64,000 nt of DNA from Ananas comosus (GCF_001540865.1 NW_017891402.1:122501-186500); one strand, 5' to 3'; shown: positions 1-9,383, counted from the first letter of the stretch. The notes: generated from the letters alone by a model not told the origin. Translations and numbers: made by a program.

Positions 1-968
1 TCTATGAGAAGAAATACGGCACCCACGATTCCCAGTAGTAAGTCGTCGGCATATCGCGCGTAACAAATTCTGATTAATAAGTCATGGGTTTTAAAGGGGG
101 CCTGCTTACGGGCCAGGCCTCTCTCTGACCTGATAACTAGTATCGCCTCCCCGCCCAGCTCTATAAGCAGGCCCCTTCTTTTGCAATACTTAATAAGGTC
201 TCTCATGGCCAAATTCTTATAAAAGCCTTCTCTACCATAGAATTCGGCCTTCGGGGTCAACCCAGCGGCTTCTATGAGGAAGGCGGCGCAAAGGAGGCTC
301 GAGGGCTTGTTAAGGAAGGCGGCAAGGGCCGCTGAAGGGGGGAAAACGAAAGGCCTTTTCTGGTCTCCCCTTCGCCGGGGGGTGCTTGTGGGGGGGGTGT
401 GCCACGACGAAACAAGGGAATGAAAGGTCGCTTTGCGTTGGATGCTCTTTACCCTCCCCACAATGAGGGCTCTGTTGTCTTGGGGAGCTTTGAAGCTTGC
501 TTCTTCTCCTGACTTTTCTTGGTCATCAATACGACGACCTGTCCTTAATAGAACCGATCTGATTCTCAGAACAAGAGGAATTTCGTGCTTCTGTCGGATC
601 CTCCCTATCTCCTGATCGAGCTTGTGTAGGTAGATGTTGCCTGGTAGGGCCGATAGTAGTACACTGTGTGGGACGGAGTAAGGGCCCTTCTCACCTCCTA
701 CGAGTCGTCCGGCGGAAAACCGTTTCTGAGTGGGGTAAAAGAACTTGGGATCGTCGATCTCTTCCTTCAAGATTGAGATGAATCGATGTCGGTCGATGGT
801 GTGAAAACACTTCCTGATGTCGAATTCCAAAAACCAGCGAGAGGTTCCCCACTCTTCTTTGATCCGTCTTAGGGCCGAGTGGCAGCCTCGACCCGAGCGG
901 AAGTGCGATGTGTCTGGAAACTCGGGATCGTAAATGGATTCGGGTACCATTCTGATCGCCTCTTTCAT
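1..968 (-). CDS. matR: matR, group II intron maturase (N-terminal half, runs off left edge)
   Basis: The minus strand is open without a stop from an ATG at 966-968 to the window edge, about 322 codons. It begins MKEAIRMVPESIYDPEF and continues with the reverse-transcriptase core of the plant mitochondrial maturase, reaching the RT active-site motif RYADDLLLG at about residues 304-312 (positions 33-56). Angiosperm MatR is about 650 residues, so the rest of RT and the maturase domain X lie outside the window. The frame stays open about 20 codons upstream of the chosen ATG (a stretch containing PIEKI), to a TGA; the real start may be non-ATG, as often annotated for matR. MatR is encoded inside the fourth intron of nad1 and takes part in splicing mitochondrial group II introns. 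Several C-to-U edits are expected from the family but cannot be seen here. Identification is firm, the exact start less so. Confidence 0.95.
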   Translation of the reverse strand, partial: MKEAIRMVPESIYDPEFPDTSHFRSGRGCHSALRRIKEEWGTSRWFLEFDIRKCFHTIDRHRFISILKEEIDDPKFFYPTQKRFSAGRLVGGEKGPYSVPHSVLLSALPGNIYLHKLDQEIGRIRQKHEIPLVLRIRSVLLRTGRRIDDQEKSGEEASFKAPQDNRALIVGRVKSIQRKATFHSLVSSWHTPPTSTPRRRGDQKRPFVFPPSAALAAFLNKPSSLLCAAFLIEAAGLTPKAEFYGREGFYKNLAMRDLIKYCKRRGLLIELGGEAILVIRSERGLARKQAPFKTHDLLIRICYARYADDLLLGIVGAVFLLI

Positions 969-1520
969 GATCTTTTCTATGGGTAGAACTAGTGTTCGCG
1001 GTCTAAACTTCGACCCTTCTTTCTTTCTTCATTTTAAAAAAGGGGAGCAAAGCCTGTTTTTTGCTCCCTCTATTGATAGATCAGGGGCCCTCCAGCCGGC
1101 CTGAACGAAAGGCTCTTTCAGGAAGTAGTCCCATCACCCTCGGGCCCGGCGCCAACCAAGAGGAGGCGGGGCTCTCTCCAACCATTCCGAAGAGCCGAGA
1201 TCTCGTAAAGGAAAAATGAGCTAGCTCAGCTGGTTTGGACCCGCGTGAATCAGTTCAGTGAAGTAAGGGAGCCTAAAGTTAAGGCTTTTCCAAGCCTTGC
1301 CGATAGGCGGCTCATGGCTCGCTCAGTTCGCTCGCGGAGTTCTTTAGATCAGTAGATCTAGATAGAGTCTCGCTCATAAAGGAAGAGTAGCGCGCTAGCG
1401 CGGCTCGCTTCGCTTTTCGACGCGGAGCTCGCAGCTGTCGAAGCCTGCTGAAAAACGGAAGGGCGTGCGTTAGCACTACGGCTTTTCAGTCTCCCTTTGC
1501 TGGTTCCGAACTCTCACTGA
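969..1520 (-). other. nad1 intron 4, part upstream of matR (probable)
   Basis: In all angiosperms matR sits in the group II intron between nad1 exons d and e, so the sequence just upstream of matR should be intron. The stretch is GC-rich and lacks coding potential, consistent with intron domains I-III. I could not find the 59-bp nad1 exon d on the minus strand upstream. Either the intron arm is broken by rearrangement, as in species where this intron is trans-spliced, or the exon lies elsewhere. The end coordinate is arbitrary and marks where a different open frame starts on the other strand. Confidence 0.45.
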
Positions 1521-1825
1521 TCCCAGAGATCCGCTTTTTCTTTTAATCTCAGGAAGGCTTTCTCGGGGAGAAAGCTGGTTGGGGAACTGCTAAACGACCT
1601 AAAAGAGGAGACTGACTCTGACCTTTCAAAGTCCTATCTCATCTGGTTGATAGTTGAAGGTACGTGCGATGGTACCATGGACATAAACGAGGTCGAGCAT
1701 ATTTTTAATGATCTCAAACTAAAGCGTACCTAAAGCGTGCCCTGGATATGAAAAAGGGATTTGAGCCAGAAGAAGATGAGGATCTATCACCAGATGAGGA
1801 AATGGAAACAACTAAGTATTAGTTA
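1521..1825 (+). other. Unassigned coding remnant with acidic C-terminal tail
   Basis: A plus-strand frame is open from 1521 to a TAA at 1731-1733 (70 codons, no ATG). It has protein-like composition, including ELLNDLKEETDSDLSKSYL and a DINEVEHIFNDLKLKR helix-like end. Seven codons later, in another frame, an ATG at 1749 opens a 24-codon acidic peptide (MKKGFEPEEDEDLSPDEEME) ending in TAG. The two pieces read like the end of one protein split by a frameshift. I do not recognise the family; linear mitochondrial plasmids and nuclear DNA are possible sources. It could also be chance. Confidence 0.3.
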
Positions 1826-2404
1826 GGTTTAGGTTGCGGAAATGGTAACAGCGGCCCCAAAATTGTAAGGTTTTTTTATTAAAAAAAAAAGGAATGGGAT
1901 GGGGTATTCATCGTTAACTACAAAAGTAAGCACCTCTCGATACTTGATAATTATCAAGTATCGAGAGACTAGGCTTTTCATTAAAGTAGAAGGAGACAAA
2001 CAGAGGTACTCTTGCCGATGGAAGAAATTCCATCGTCGTAAGGGAAAGCCTTGGTCAATCAACTCACTGCCATTGACCAGGGGAGGGGGGAACAATCTGA
2101 CGAGCGAGATCGTAACACGTGAACAACAAATCATACCGATAGGTTGATAGTTTGATGTTGGTACGGCCTGTGGTCACAGGAACGATCGGCGGTCGTAGCA
2201 TGACCTCAAGAGTACCTTCATTTTACAGCATATAGAGGTGTACCAATCCCACCATGATCGCCAGAGCAAGATTCATTCTTTAATCGCTACCAGATCAAAC
2301 ATGAGACCAGCATCCTAAAAAAGAAAAAGGAAGGCTAAATTTGGAAATCCTTATCTTTCGGCTTTTTAAAGAAGATAGGCCATTACAAAAAACAAGGTAT
2401 AACA
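1826..2404. other. Spacer, no recognised gene apart from the palindrome
   Basis: It contains an 82-codon plus-strand open frame (1899-2147) and an overlapping minus-strand frame, both running through the palindrome. Their translations share the ROYLIIIKY-type palindromic echo that any palindrome produces on both strands. Neither resembles a family I know, and no RNA gene was seen. Confidence 0.5.
1934..1967. repeat. 34-bp perfect palindrome, no loop
   Basis: The left arm ctctcgatacttgataa (1934-1950) is followed immediately by its exact reverse complement (1951-1967). The palindrome therefore has two 17-nt arms and no spacer. It lies in an AT-rich stretch between the acidic-tail remnant and the mitovirus remnant, inside a small plus-strand open frame (1899-2147) whose translation I do not recognise. 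Such a structure could extrude as a cruciform or form an RNA hairpin. Its function is unknown. Confidence 0.9.
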
Positions 2405-3365
2405 GTATCCTATCCTATCAGGATTTTACAACCTGAATACCAAGGGAAGGGGGGACCACTATGAGGAGAGAGCATAATTAGTAAATGCCGACGCCATCTT
2501 TGACTTTTTTTTTTGATGGTGGGCGGCGCCATAAACTCGATAACCAGCACCGCAGAGTCAATAAATTCAACTAAATAGAATCCTAAAACAATCTTATTCG
2601 AGCACACACGGGACACACAGCAATCAAATTCACACAAGCGGCAATCATCCGAGCAGAGAATGGAGAAGGGAAATATACGGAGTTTCCCTGACGAATGAGA
2701 AAGCCTTTGGCAAACTCCTTGCAAAAAGATCGTGATATGAGAGATTTCTCTTTTGATATGACAACCTGAAGGAAGCTCAGCCATGATGGCCTGATACTGT
2801 AATGCTACTTTCTCATCGGCGATGACAAGGTCATCGCCCCAAATTGCATATGCTTAAAACCGAACGTCCGGGATACACCGCCGCCATCCATCCAAACGAT
2901 AAGATGATGGGTCAATGCGAATGAAGTCCCATAGCCAAGAAAACAAAGAGGTTGACCAGTGTTGAAACAAAAAAGAGGACCTAAACGGTCAGCAGTTGCG
3001 CGTTTAAATGGTAAATGAAAACGCACCCATCTCAACAAATAGGTCATCCATGCAGAACACCAACCAAACAAACAGCTGCCCGAGGATTTTCTCAGTCATA
3101 CCCATTAAGAAATAAGGTCCGTTGCTGATTTCAAAGAAAAGGAAAAGAAAACGGATCGCCCGGCTACCCTACCATTTGAAGCGAAGAGGCCAACATTTCA
3201 TTTATATCGAGCGTCCCATCGGACGGATCGAAGGATCCTCATCAACCGGAGCGGTTTTGCCAACCCTTGAGGGATAGGAGTTACAATTGGCAAAAATGCG
3301 GGCAAAGCCCGCACCCTCAACAGAACACGCTAGTCGGACTCCAGGTATAGGGCACCAACATCAAC
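2405..3365 (-). pseudogene. Mitovirus-like RNA-dependent RNA polymerase remnant (endogenised)
   Basis: Read on the minus strand in several frames, this stretch shows ordered RdRp landmarks of the Mitoviridae, the capsidless RNA viruses that replicate in mitochondria of fungi and plants. A DGTLD element lies near 3200. Motif A is SLKSATD at 3117-3137. Motif B is GQPL at 2946-2957, followed by SFALTHHLIVW. Motif C is GDDLVIADEKVA, with GDD at 2830-2838. The C-terminal SFCKEFAKGFLIRQGN-type element lies near 2720. Order and spacing match the family, but frames shift between landmarks and stops interrupt them, so the copy is dead. Upstream minus-strand frames to about 3690 may be the N-terminal part but show no motif I can assign. 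Plant mitogenomes are known to carry such virus-derived fragments. Confidence 0.8.
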
Positions 3366-4325
3366 TGTATTGGCAGATAGCTCATACAATCAACGCCAGC
3401 ACGCGTCCCACCCTAAACTTAATAAGATGGTCCAACCAGAACACAGTTCTCTTAGTCCAATGGTAAGGACCAATGACAGAAAGGGTATTCACAGACTCAT
3501 AAAGAGTGCGCTCTGGAGAGGCACAAGGCCTCAGCGGAGCTGCAGCTTCTGTTGGTAGGGCTGCACTGAAGTGATACCATAAAGACGTTTGCCCATGGAT
3601 GGAGTATAAGACCAACTCGGAACCGATAACCGACGTTCAACTGGTATCGAGTCATCACGGGGGACCACCCCAATGGATAGCATATCAAGCCCTGTTTGAT
3701 TGATGAGGAGGCTAATCCACTTAATTCCCCTTTGTTTGGGGGCCCCGGGTCAGGAGAGAGAAGTATGAGCTAAATGATAGAAGGCAATCCCTTTGCCTGC
3801 CCATTCATACATCTGGAGTCTTTCCCTGGGAAGCCAATGGAAAGCTCTCATCGTTCTATCCTATCCCCTTGACTCGAAAGAAAACTCTACTCCTCGCCCA
3901 GGGACGCCCTTGATCGCCTGAAATGCTCCTTCTATCCCACCCTACCCGGCCTCACCCTTCTCTTTCTTCTTTTGTTCCCCGCCCAGCTCGCTTGCTTGCG
4001 GAGAGACCACTTCCCCATTTTGGAACCGAAAGAGCCTAAATCGGGAACAAAGCACTTGCAGAGAAAGCAACCTAAGGATGACAATGGATGAGATTACCTA
4101 TCCTTGTTTGCCGGGACAGAACGAAGGAGAGAACAGAGCTTTTTTCCTTTGAACCGAGATGACCACTTCTTCCTGCTGGCAGTTCGGGCTACCCCCTTCT
4201 TTCGTGAATGAGACAATGACGTGCTTCGCCGCGATGGATCACATCGCTTGACTCTCAAAGAGAGATTGAGCTTTTCGATAGTCTTTCTTTCTGTCCTGTG
4301 TGAACGAAGAATTGAATGAAAGAAT
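3366..4325. other. Spacer, possible degraded N-terminal part of the mitovirus remnant at its start
   Basis: Minus-strand frames at 3382-3690 abut the RdRp remnant and could be its upstream portion, but no conserved motif is visible. From 3700 to 4325 the sequence is typical mitochondrial spacer, and I see no gene, tRNA or repeat in it. Confidence 0.4.
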
Positions 4326-4562
4326 GGTTGGAAAGAAAGAAATGCAATAACTAGAACCGTATGTATATGGATTTACAAAAACTGCATCATGGGTAGAAAC
4401 TACAAAGGATATATCGAAGTAGTTCTGACGATTCAGTAATATTATTATTAGTTTTTAGTTACTTCGACCCAATAGATCTTAATGATCAAACTACATGAAA
4501 AAATAAGTAATAATTCATTGGTTGATTGTATCATTAACCATTTCTTTTTCTTTTTTTTGGCT
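4326..4562 (+). other. AT-rich, plastid-like stretch at the left border of the plastid insert
   Basis: Base composition falls sharply to AT-rich at about 4320 and the texture resembles plastid spacer. I could not name the plastid locus. It joins the rpl14 fragment at a T-rich tract near 4545-4560, which may be a recombination junction because the rpl14 sequence before this point is absent. Confidence 0.4.
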
Positions 4563-4619
4563 CGAGAATTGAGACAGTTGAATTTTACTATAGTAAAATT
4601 AGCTCCCGAAGTATTATAA
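4563..4619 (+). pseudogene. rpl14: rpl14 3' fragment, plastid-derived
   Basis: Eighteen codons plus TAA give RELRQLNFTIVKLAPEVL, the C-terminus of plastid ribosomal protein L14. The other ~100 codons are missing. In plastid genomes rpl14 lies immediately upstream of rps8 on the same strand, as it does here, so this is the left end of the transferred ribosomal-protein cluster. Confidence 0.85.
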
Positions 4620-4772
4620 ATTCTAGTAGTTGAGACTATGATATAGTAGGGTATCTGAAATAGATCAAATTAGTAGATTGTGTCTCACGTATATACTTAT
4701 TAATAATAAATAATAAAAAGGAAACATGTTGATTATATCATAATAAGGAGGAACCTAAAATTCTAGTTCGTC

Positions 4773-5178
4773 ATGGGTAGGGACACTATTGCCGATCTAA
4801 TAACTTCTATTCTATAAGAAATGCTGACATGGATAAAAAAGGAAGGGTTCGAATAGCATCTACTAATATCACCGAAAACATTGTGAAAATACTTCTACGA
4901 GAAGGTTTTATTGAAAACGTTCGGAAACGGAAAGTCAAAAATCTTTCTTGGTTTCAACTCTGCGACATAGAAAGACTAGAAAAGGAATATATAAAACTAG
5001 AACCATTTAAAAGCGTATCAGCCGACCCGGCTTACGAATTTATTCCAACTATCAACGAATTCCTAAGATTTTAGGTGGAATGGGAATTGTAATTCTTTCT
5101 ACTTCTCGAGGTATAATAACAGATCGAGAAGCTCGACTAGAAAGAATTGGAGGAGAAATTATGTGTTATATATGGTAA
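4773..5178 (+). pseudogene. rps8: rps8 pseudogene, plastid-derived
   Basis: The ATG at 4773 opens [14 protein letters not shown] and stops after 14 codons at a TAA created by a few extra bases (tctataag, around 4811-4820). The rest, from the [18 protein letters not shown] segment to the terminal GGEIMCYIW and TAA at 5176-5178, is clearly plastid ribosomal protein S8. There is a second region of divergence near 4925-5000, and the frame shifts again before the C-terminal block. Not translatable as S8. It keeps the plastid order rpl14-rps8-infA. Confidence 0.92.
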
Positions 5179-5299
5179 TCCTCCACCTCTGGTATCCGAA
5201 TTTGATCTCAAACTTCCTATCCTAAAAGTAAAATTGAGAGGAAAAGTGAGTTATATAACTCTTCCTCCATTAGTTGATACTTCAAGGAGGTTACCTGGA

Positions 5300-5524
5300 A
5301 TGAAAGATATTCTTGAGGGTTTAATTACTGAATCACTTCCCAACGGTATGTTCCGGGTCCGTTTAGATAATGAAGATCTAATTCTAGGATATGTTTCAGG
5401 GAGGATCCGGCGCAGTTTTATACGGATACTACCGGGAGATAGAGTAAAAATTGAAGTAAGTCGTTATGATTCAACCAGGGGACGTATAATTTATAGACTT
5501 CGCAACAAAGATTCGAACGATTAG
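5300..5524 (+). CDS. infA: infA, plastid translation initiation factor IF-1 frame (intact, probably not functional)
   Basis: A 74-residue frame, ATG at 5300, TAG at 5522-5524. It encodes an S1/OB-fold protein: after [16 protein letters not shown] come [36 protein letters not shown] and [12 protein letters not shown], the hallmarks of IF-1. Plastid IF-1 is about 77 residues; the shortening is at the N-terminus, where the usual KEQKWIHEGL is replaced by KDILEGL. The open frame continues upstream to 5147 inside rps8, which is not expected to be real. This is the only uninterrupted gene of the plastid insert. Its neighbours are broken and it lies in the wrong compartment, so expression is doubtful. 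Intact plastid infA has been lost in many rosids, so the plastid donor still had the gene. Confidence 0.8.
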   Translation: MKDILEGLITESLPNGMFRVRLDNEDLILGYVSGRIRRSFIRILPGDRVKIEVSRYDSTRGRIIYRLRNKDSND

Positions 5525-5629
5525 GTTATTTTTTTAAACATGGGGATACAATTCGAAGTTCAAAAGAAATTCAAGAGACTTTTTTTCTTCCAAGAAGTTG
5601 ATTCTGAATTAAGGTAAGGAATAAATAAT

Positions 5630-5736
5630 ATGAAAATAAGGGTCGTCAAATTTGTGAAAAATGTCGACTGATTCGTGGGCGCGGACGAATTTTAGTGATT
5701 TGTTCCAATCCGAAACATAAACAGAGACAAGGGTAA
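5630..5736 (+). pseudogene. rpl36: rpl36 pseudogene, plastid-derived
   Basis: The ATG at 5630 starts [13 protein letters not shown], then the reading frame is lost. Reading on in the original frame gives the L36 pieces [27 protein letters not shown] and a TAA at 5734-5736. The 107-bp span is 7 bp shorter than the usual 114 bp; the gap falls after the third codon, where the usual ASVRK segment should be. L36 is the 37-residue zinc-ribbon ribosomal protein; the cysteine pairs are visible but out of frame with the start. Confidence 0.9.
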
Positions 5737-5872
5737 TCTTTCTAAAAAAGAACTTGACTTTCAAAAATAAGTACCATATGTAAAAAAAAAAGTAAAGGAT
5801 CCTCATGAAATGGATATCTCCGTATCTTTTCTTTTTGTATATTTCTGACTCATAAATATGAGATGATAAAAT

Positions 5873-6289
5873 ATGACAAAAGCTATACCAAGAATTGGTT
5901 CACGTAGGAATGGGCGTATTGGTTCACGTAAGAATGGACGTAGAATACCAAAAGGCCTTATTCACGTTCAAGCGAGTTAAAACTATACCATTATAACTGT
6001 TACATATGTACGAGGTCGGGTGCTTTCTTGGGCCTCCGCTGGTACTTCTGGATTCAAAGGCACAAGAAGAGGAACACCTTATGCTGCTCAAGCCGCTGCA
6101 GTAAATGCTATTCGTACAGTGGTTGATCAGGGTATGCAACGAGCATAAGTTATGATAAAGGGTCCTGGTCTCGGAAGAGATGCAGCATTACGAGCCATTC
6201 GTAGAAGTGGTATATTATTTAGTTTCGTACGTGATGTAACACCTATGCCACATAATGGATGTCGACCTCCTAAAAAAAGACGTGTGTAG
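5873..6289 (+). pseudogene. rps11: rps11 pseudogene, plastid-derived
   Basis: The ATG at 5873 begins [20 protein letters not shown] and the frame ends at TAG 6287-6289, exactly 139 codons, the normal plastid S11 length. Two in-frame TAA codons interrupt it: codon 36 (5978-5980, in the segment normally reading QASFNNTI) and codon 92 (6146-6148, after QGMQRA). C-to-U editing cannot remove TAA. The C-terminal [18 protein letters not shown] and [13 protein letters not shown] blocks are well preserved, so decay is recent or slow. Position between rpl36 and rpoA matches plastid order. Confidence 0.95.
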
Positions 6290-6350
6290 AAATAAGAATT
6301 AAACCGATTTCAAGAGGATTCAATGATAAAAAATAAAATTTTAGTATAGT

Positions 6351-7345
6351 ATGGTTCGAGAGGAAGTAGCAGGATCCACTCGAACACTACAGTGGAAGTG
6401 TGTTGAATCTTAAGTATACAGTAAGCATATTTATCATGGTCGTTTCATTCTGTCACCACTTATGAAAGGTCAAGCTGATACCATCGGTATTGCCATGCGA
6501 AGGGCTTTACTTGGAGAAATAGAAGGAAGATGTATCACACGTGCAAAATCTGAGAAGGTGCCACATGAATATTCTACTATAGTAGGTATTGAGGAATCAG
6601 TACATGAAATCTTACTAAATTTGAAAGAAATTGTATTGAGAAGTAATCTCTATGGAGTTAGAGACGCATCGATTTGCGTCAGGGGTCCTAGATACGTAAC
6701 CGCTCAAGATATCATCTCACCACCTTCCGTGGAAATAGTTGACACGACACAACATATAGCTAACCTGACGAAACCAATTGATTTGCGTATTGGATTACAA
6801 ATCAAGAGAGATCGCGGATATCGTATGGAACCCACAAATAACTCTCAAGATGGAAGTTATCCTATAGATGATGCTGTATCCATGCCTGTTCGAAATGCGA
6901 ATCATAGTATTCATTCTTATGGGAATGGGAATGAAAAACAAGAGATACTTTTTATAGAAATATGGACAAATGGAAGTTTAACTCCTAAGGAAGCACTTTA
7001 TGAGGCTTCTCGTAATTTGATTGATTTATTTATTCCTTTTCTACATGCGGAGGAAGAGGACATAAATTTCGAAGAAAATAAAAACATACTCTACCCTTTT
7101 TAACCTTTCAAGATAGATTAACTAATCTAAAGAAAAACAAAAAAGGAATTCCATTGAATTGTATTTTTATTGACCAATTAGAATTGCCTTCCAGGACCTA
7201 TAATTGTCTCAAAAGGTCCAATAATGTATGTATATTGGACCTTTTGAGTAACAGTCAAGAAGATCTTATGAGAATTGAATATTTTCGCATGGAAGATGTA
7301 AAACAAATATAGGGCACTCTACAGAAGCATTTCGCAATTGAAATG
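6351..7345 (+). pseudogene. rpoA: rpoA pseudogene, plastid RNA polymerase alpha subunit
   Basis: The ATG at 6351 gives MVREEVAGSTRTLQWKCVES and meets a TAA in codon 21. A long frame then resumes at an internal Met (6462) and runs 213 codons to 7103 through the alpha N-terminal domain ([58 protein letters not shown]). It ends early at YPF because of an indel. The alpha C-terminal domain continues out of frame downstream ([33 protein letters not shown]) to about 7345. In plastids this subunit belongs to the bacterial-type RNA polymerase. The right end of the ribosomal cluster is here; the next plastid neighbour, petD, is not adjacent but occurs in a separate insert at 39.2 kb. Confidence 0.95.
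7208..7248. repeat. Hairpin in rpoA C-terminal region, 16-bp stem and 9-nt loop
   Basis: The arms ctcaaaaggtccaata (7208-7223) and tattggaccttttgag (7233-7248) are perfect inverted repeats around the loop atgtatgta. From memory, intact plastid rpoA has the same stem with the loop in the opposite orientation (tacatacat). The loop therefore appears inverted relative to the usual coding state. Confidence 0.85.
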
Positions 7346-7513
7346 AGACCTAAGACCTCTAACCTAAATGAAATTACTAGATTTAATCTATTCCCATTTT
7401 AAAAGGGTCAATTTAAATAAATAAAGAAATCGATCAAAAAAGAAAGGGGCGAGCGAAGTGATAGAAAAAGAACTTTGTTCTTTGTTAGTCCTATCTATAA
7501 GAGGAGAGCATAA

Positions 7514-8884
7514 TATATATGTGTAACCTATTCTTTCGTTTTCTCGGGCCACTGGCCATCCGCCGGGAGTTTAGGGTTTAATACCGATATTTTAGCAACA
7601 AATCCAATAAATCTAAGTGTAGTGATTGATGTTTTGATTTTTTTTTTTTTTTTGAAAGGGAGTGTGTGCGAGTTGTGTATTTCAAGAATAGGTTGGATCG
7701 ATCCGGCTGCACTTTTTTTATAGTATTTTTAGGAAAAAAAAAAATAGGAAAAAAGGTGCACGATCTCGACGAATTACTTCTGAATAAATTAAGAAATCAT
7801 ATGGTTGAACCATAGCATTTCGTGACTCATTGGTAAATCAACTTTGATTCTCTATCAACCAATAATGTGAGACCATTAACATGCTTAAAGCTAAACTGTT
7901 TGAAGTCCAGGCAAAACATGGTACTCTTTCTACGACTACGTTAGTACCGAAATGGTTTAAAAATGAATAGTTGGTAATTTATCTGATATAGAACACTCAT
8001 ATCGATAAAATGATTTGAACCATTTACTAGAAAAAAAAAAGCCTTGCCCCTTTTTTATCCAATGCCGAATCGACGACCTATGTATAAAAAAAGAGGAATT
8101 TTGTGGATTTGAAGAAAAAAGGAAAAAATCTAATAATTTTTTATTTTCATTTTCAATTTATTTAATTAAAAAAAATGGAATTTAATTAAAAACAAATACA
8201 AATAAAGAAACAACTTTGCTGACAATTATCGATTTTGATCTGGTCGGAAGAGTCCTCCTAATATTTATTCTGGTCTTGTATCAGTTTAGATATCTTTGAA
8301 TACAAACTGAAAAGAAAAAAGAGAGGGTAGGCTCAAACCATTAATAAAAAGATATGGGAATACTAGATATATATATAATGGAGCGTGAGAGCCAAATGAA
8401 TCGAAAGATTCATGTTTGGTTCGGGAAGAGATCATGAAAGTTGTGAAATTCATGGTAAGATAATCTACTTTCATGAAATGATTTATTAAATAATCGAAAA
8501 CAGAGGATCTTGAGTACTATTCGAAATTCAGAAGAATTACGTAGAGGGGCCATTGAGCAGCTCGAAAAAGCCCGGGTTCACTTACAGAAAGTGGAACTGG
8601 AAGCAGATGAGTATCGAATGAATGGATACTCTGAGATAGAACGAGAAAAAGCAAATTTTATTAATGCCACTTGTGATAGTTTGGAACGATTATAAAATTT
8701 CAAAAAAGAAACCCTTCATTTTGAACAACAAAGAGCGATAAATCAGGTCCGACAACGAGTTTTCCAACAAGCCTTACAAGGAGCTCTAGGAACTCTGAAT
8801 AGTTCTTTGAATACCGAGTTACATTTCCGTACGATCCGTGCTAATATTGGCATTCTCGGGGCCATGGAAGAAATAACTGATTAG
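7514..8884 (+). pseudogene. atpF: atpF pseudogene with intron, plastid ATP synthase CF0 subunit b
   Basis: Exon 1 lies at about 7514-7662: the start codon is destroyed, but the segment normally reading [20 protein letters not shown] and NPINLSV is present. Next comes a T-run expansion and a group II intron beginning near gtgtgcgag (7664 on). Exon 2 lies at about 8478-8884: [40 protein letters not shown], then a TAA nonsense codon at 8693-8695, then [20 protein letters not shown] to EEITD and TAG at 8882-8884. The product would be the membrane-anchored stator subunit of plastid ATP synthase. The lost start, the stop and other indels make it dead. In plastids atpF is far from rpoA, so this is a separate plastid segment joined at about 7380-7500. 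Confidence 0.93.
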
Positions 8885-8949
8885 CCCTTCAACTTTTACT
8901 TGAGTTTTCAATTTAGGCATTATTTTTATTTTTATTTTTTTTTTTTCAG

Positions 8950-9222
8950 GTTCGCAAACGACCATCGGGAAGCTCCATCCAAATTCTAGTTGATGTGAGC
9001 ACTTCCCCAGAGGCAGAGTCTGAGTCTACAAAAGGGTGGGAGCAAAAAAAATGTAGGTGAGTCAATTGCGTGTGGCCTTCAAGTATTTCGTATTGTAACA
9101 ACATTCGATCGGCATCCAAAGGTGCACGTACGGTTCCTAAGGGATACAATTTTGTCCTAATCAACCGACTTCATCGAGAAAGATGACTTTTTTTAGGCCA
9201 AGAGGTTGATAGCGCGATCTCG
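8950..9222 (+). pseudogene. clpP: clpP shard: intron 1 tail plus start of exon 2, plastid-derived
   Basis: Positions 9163-9222 encode NRLHRER, then a TGA, then LFLGQEVDSAIS, matching the start of exon 2 of the plastid Clp protease subunit. The catalytic Ser/His parts of the protease are absent. The sequence just upstream has a group II intron 3' end look (gtgcacgtacggttcctaag at 9122-9141, then a short arm ending at the exon), so I assign it to clpP intron 1; its left limit is uncertain. A third plastid locus is thus spliced onto the atpF segment. The mitochondrial sequence resumes at about 9223. Confidence 0.7.
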
Positions 9223-9383
9223 TACTAACACATACTATATAAATATTGAAGAACTTGCATGCGGCGTTCAAGCCACAACCGCGGTATGAGTTCTGATCTC
9301 AGACTTTGCGGGCTGCTTGTCCCTTCGCGTCGACAAGGAAACAAACTGTGGACGAGAATGGGTTTCGAATGTGAATAGAAGGA

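Noticed and set aside
1200..1245. tRNA-like text (gctagctcagctggttt) resembling a D-arm
   Set aside because: No matching acceptor stem, anticodon arm or T-arm follows within tRNA spacing.
5147..5299. Longer infA frame starting inside rps8
   Set aside because: IF-1 homology starts at 5300; the extension is rps8 3' end plus spacer.
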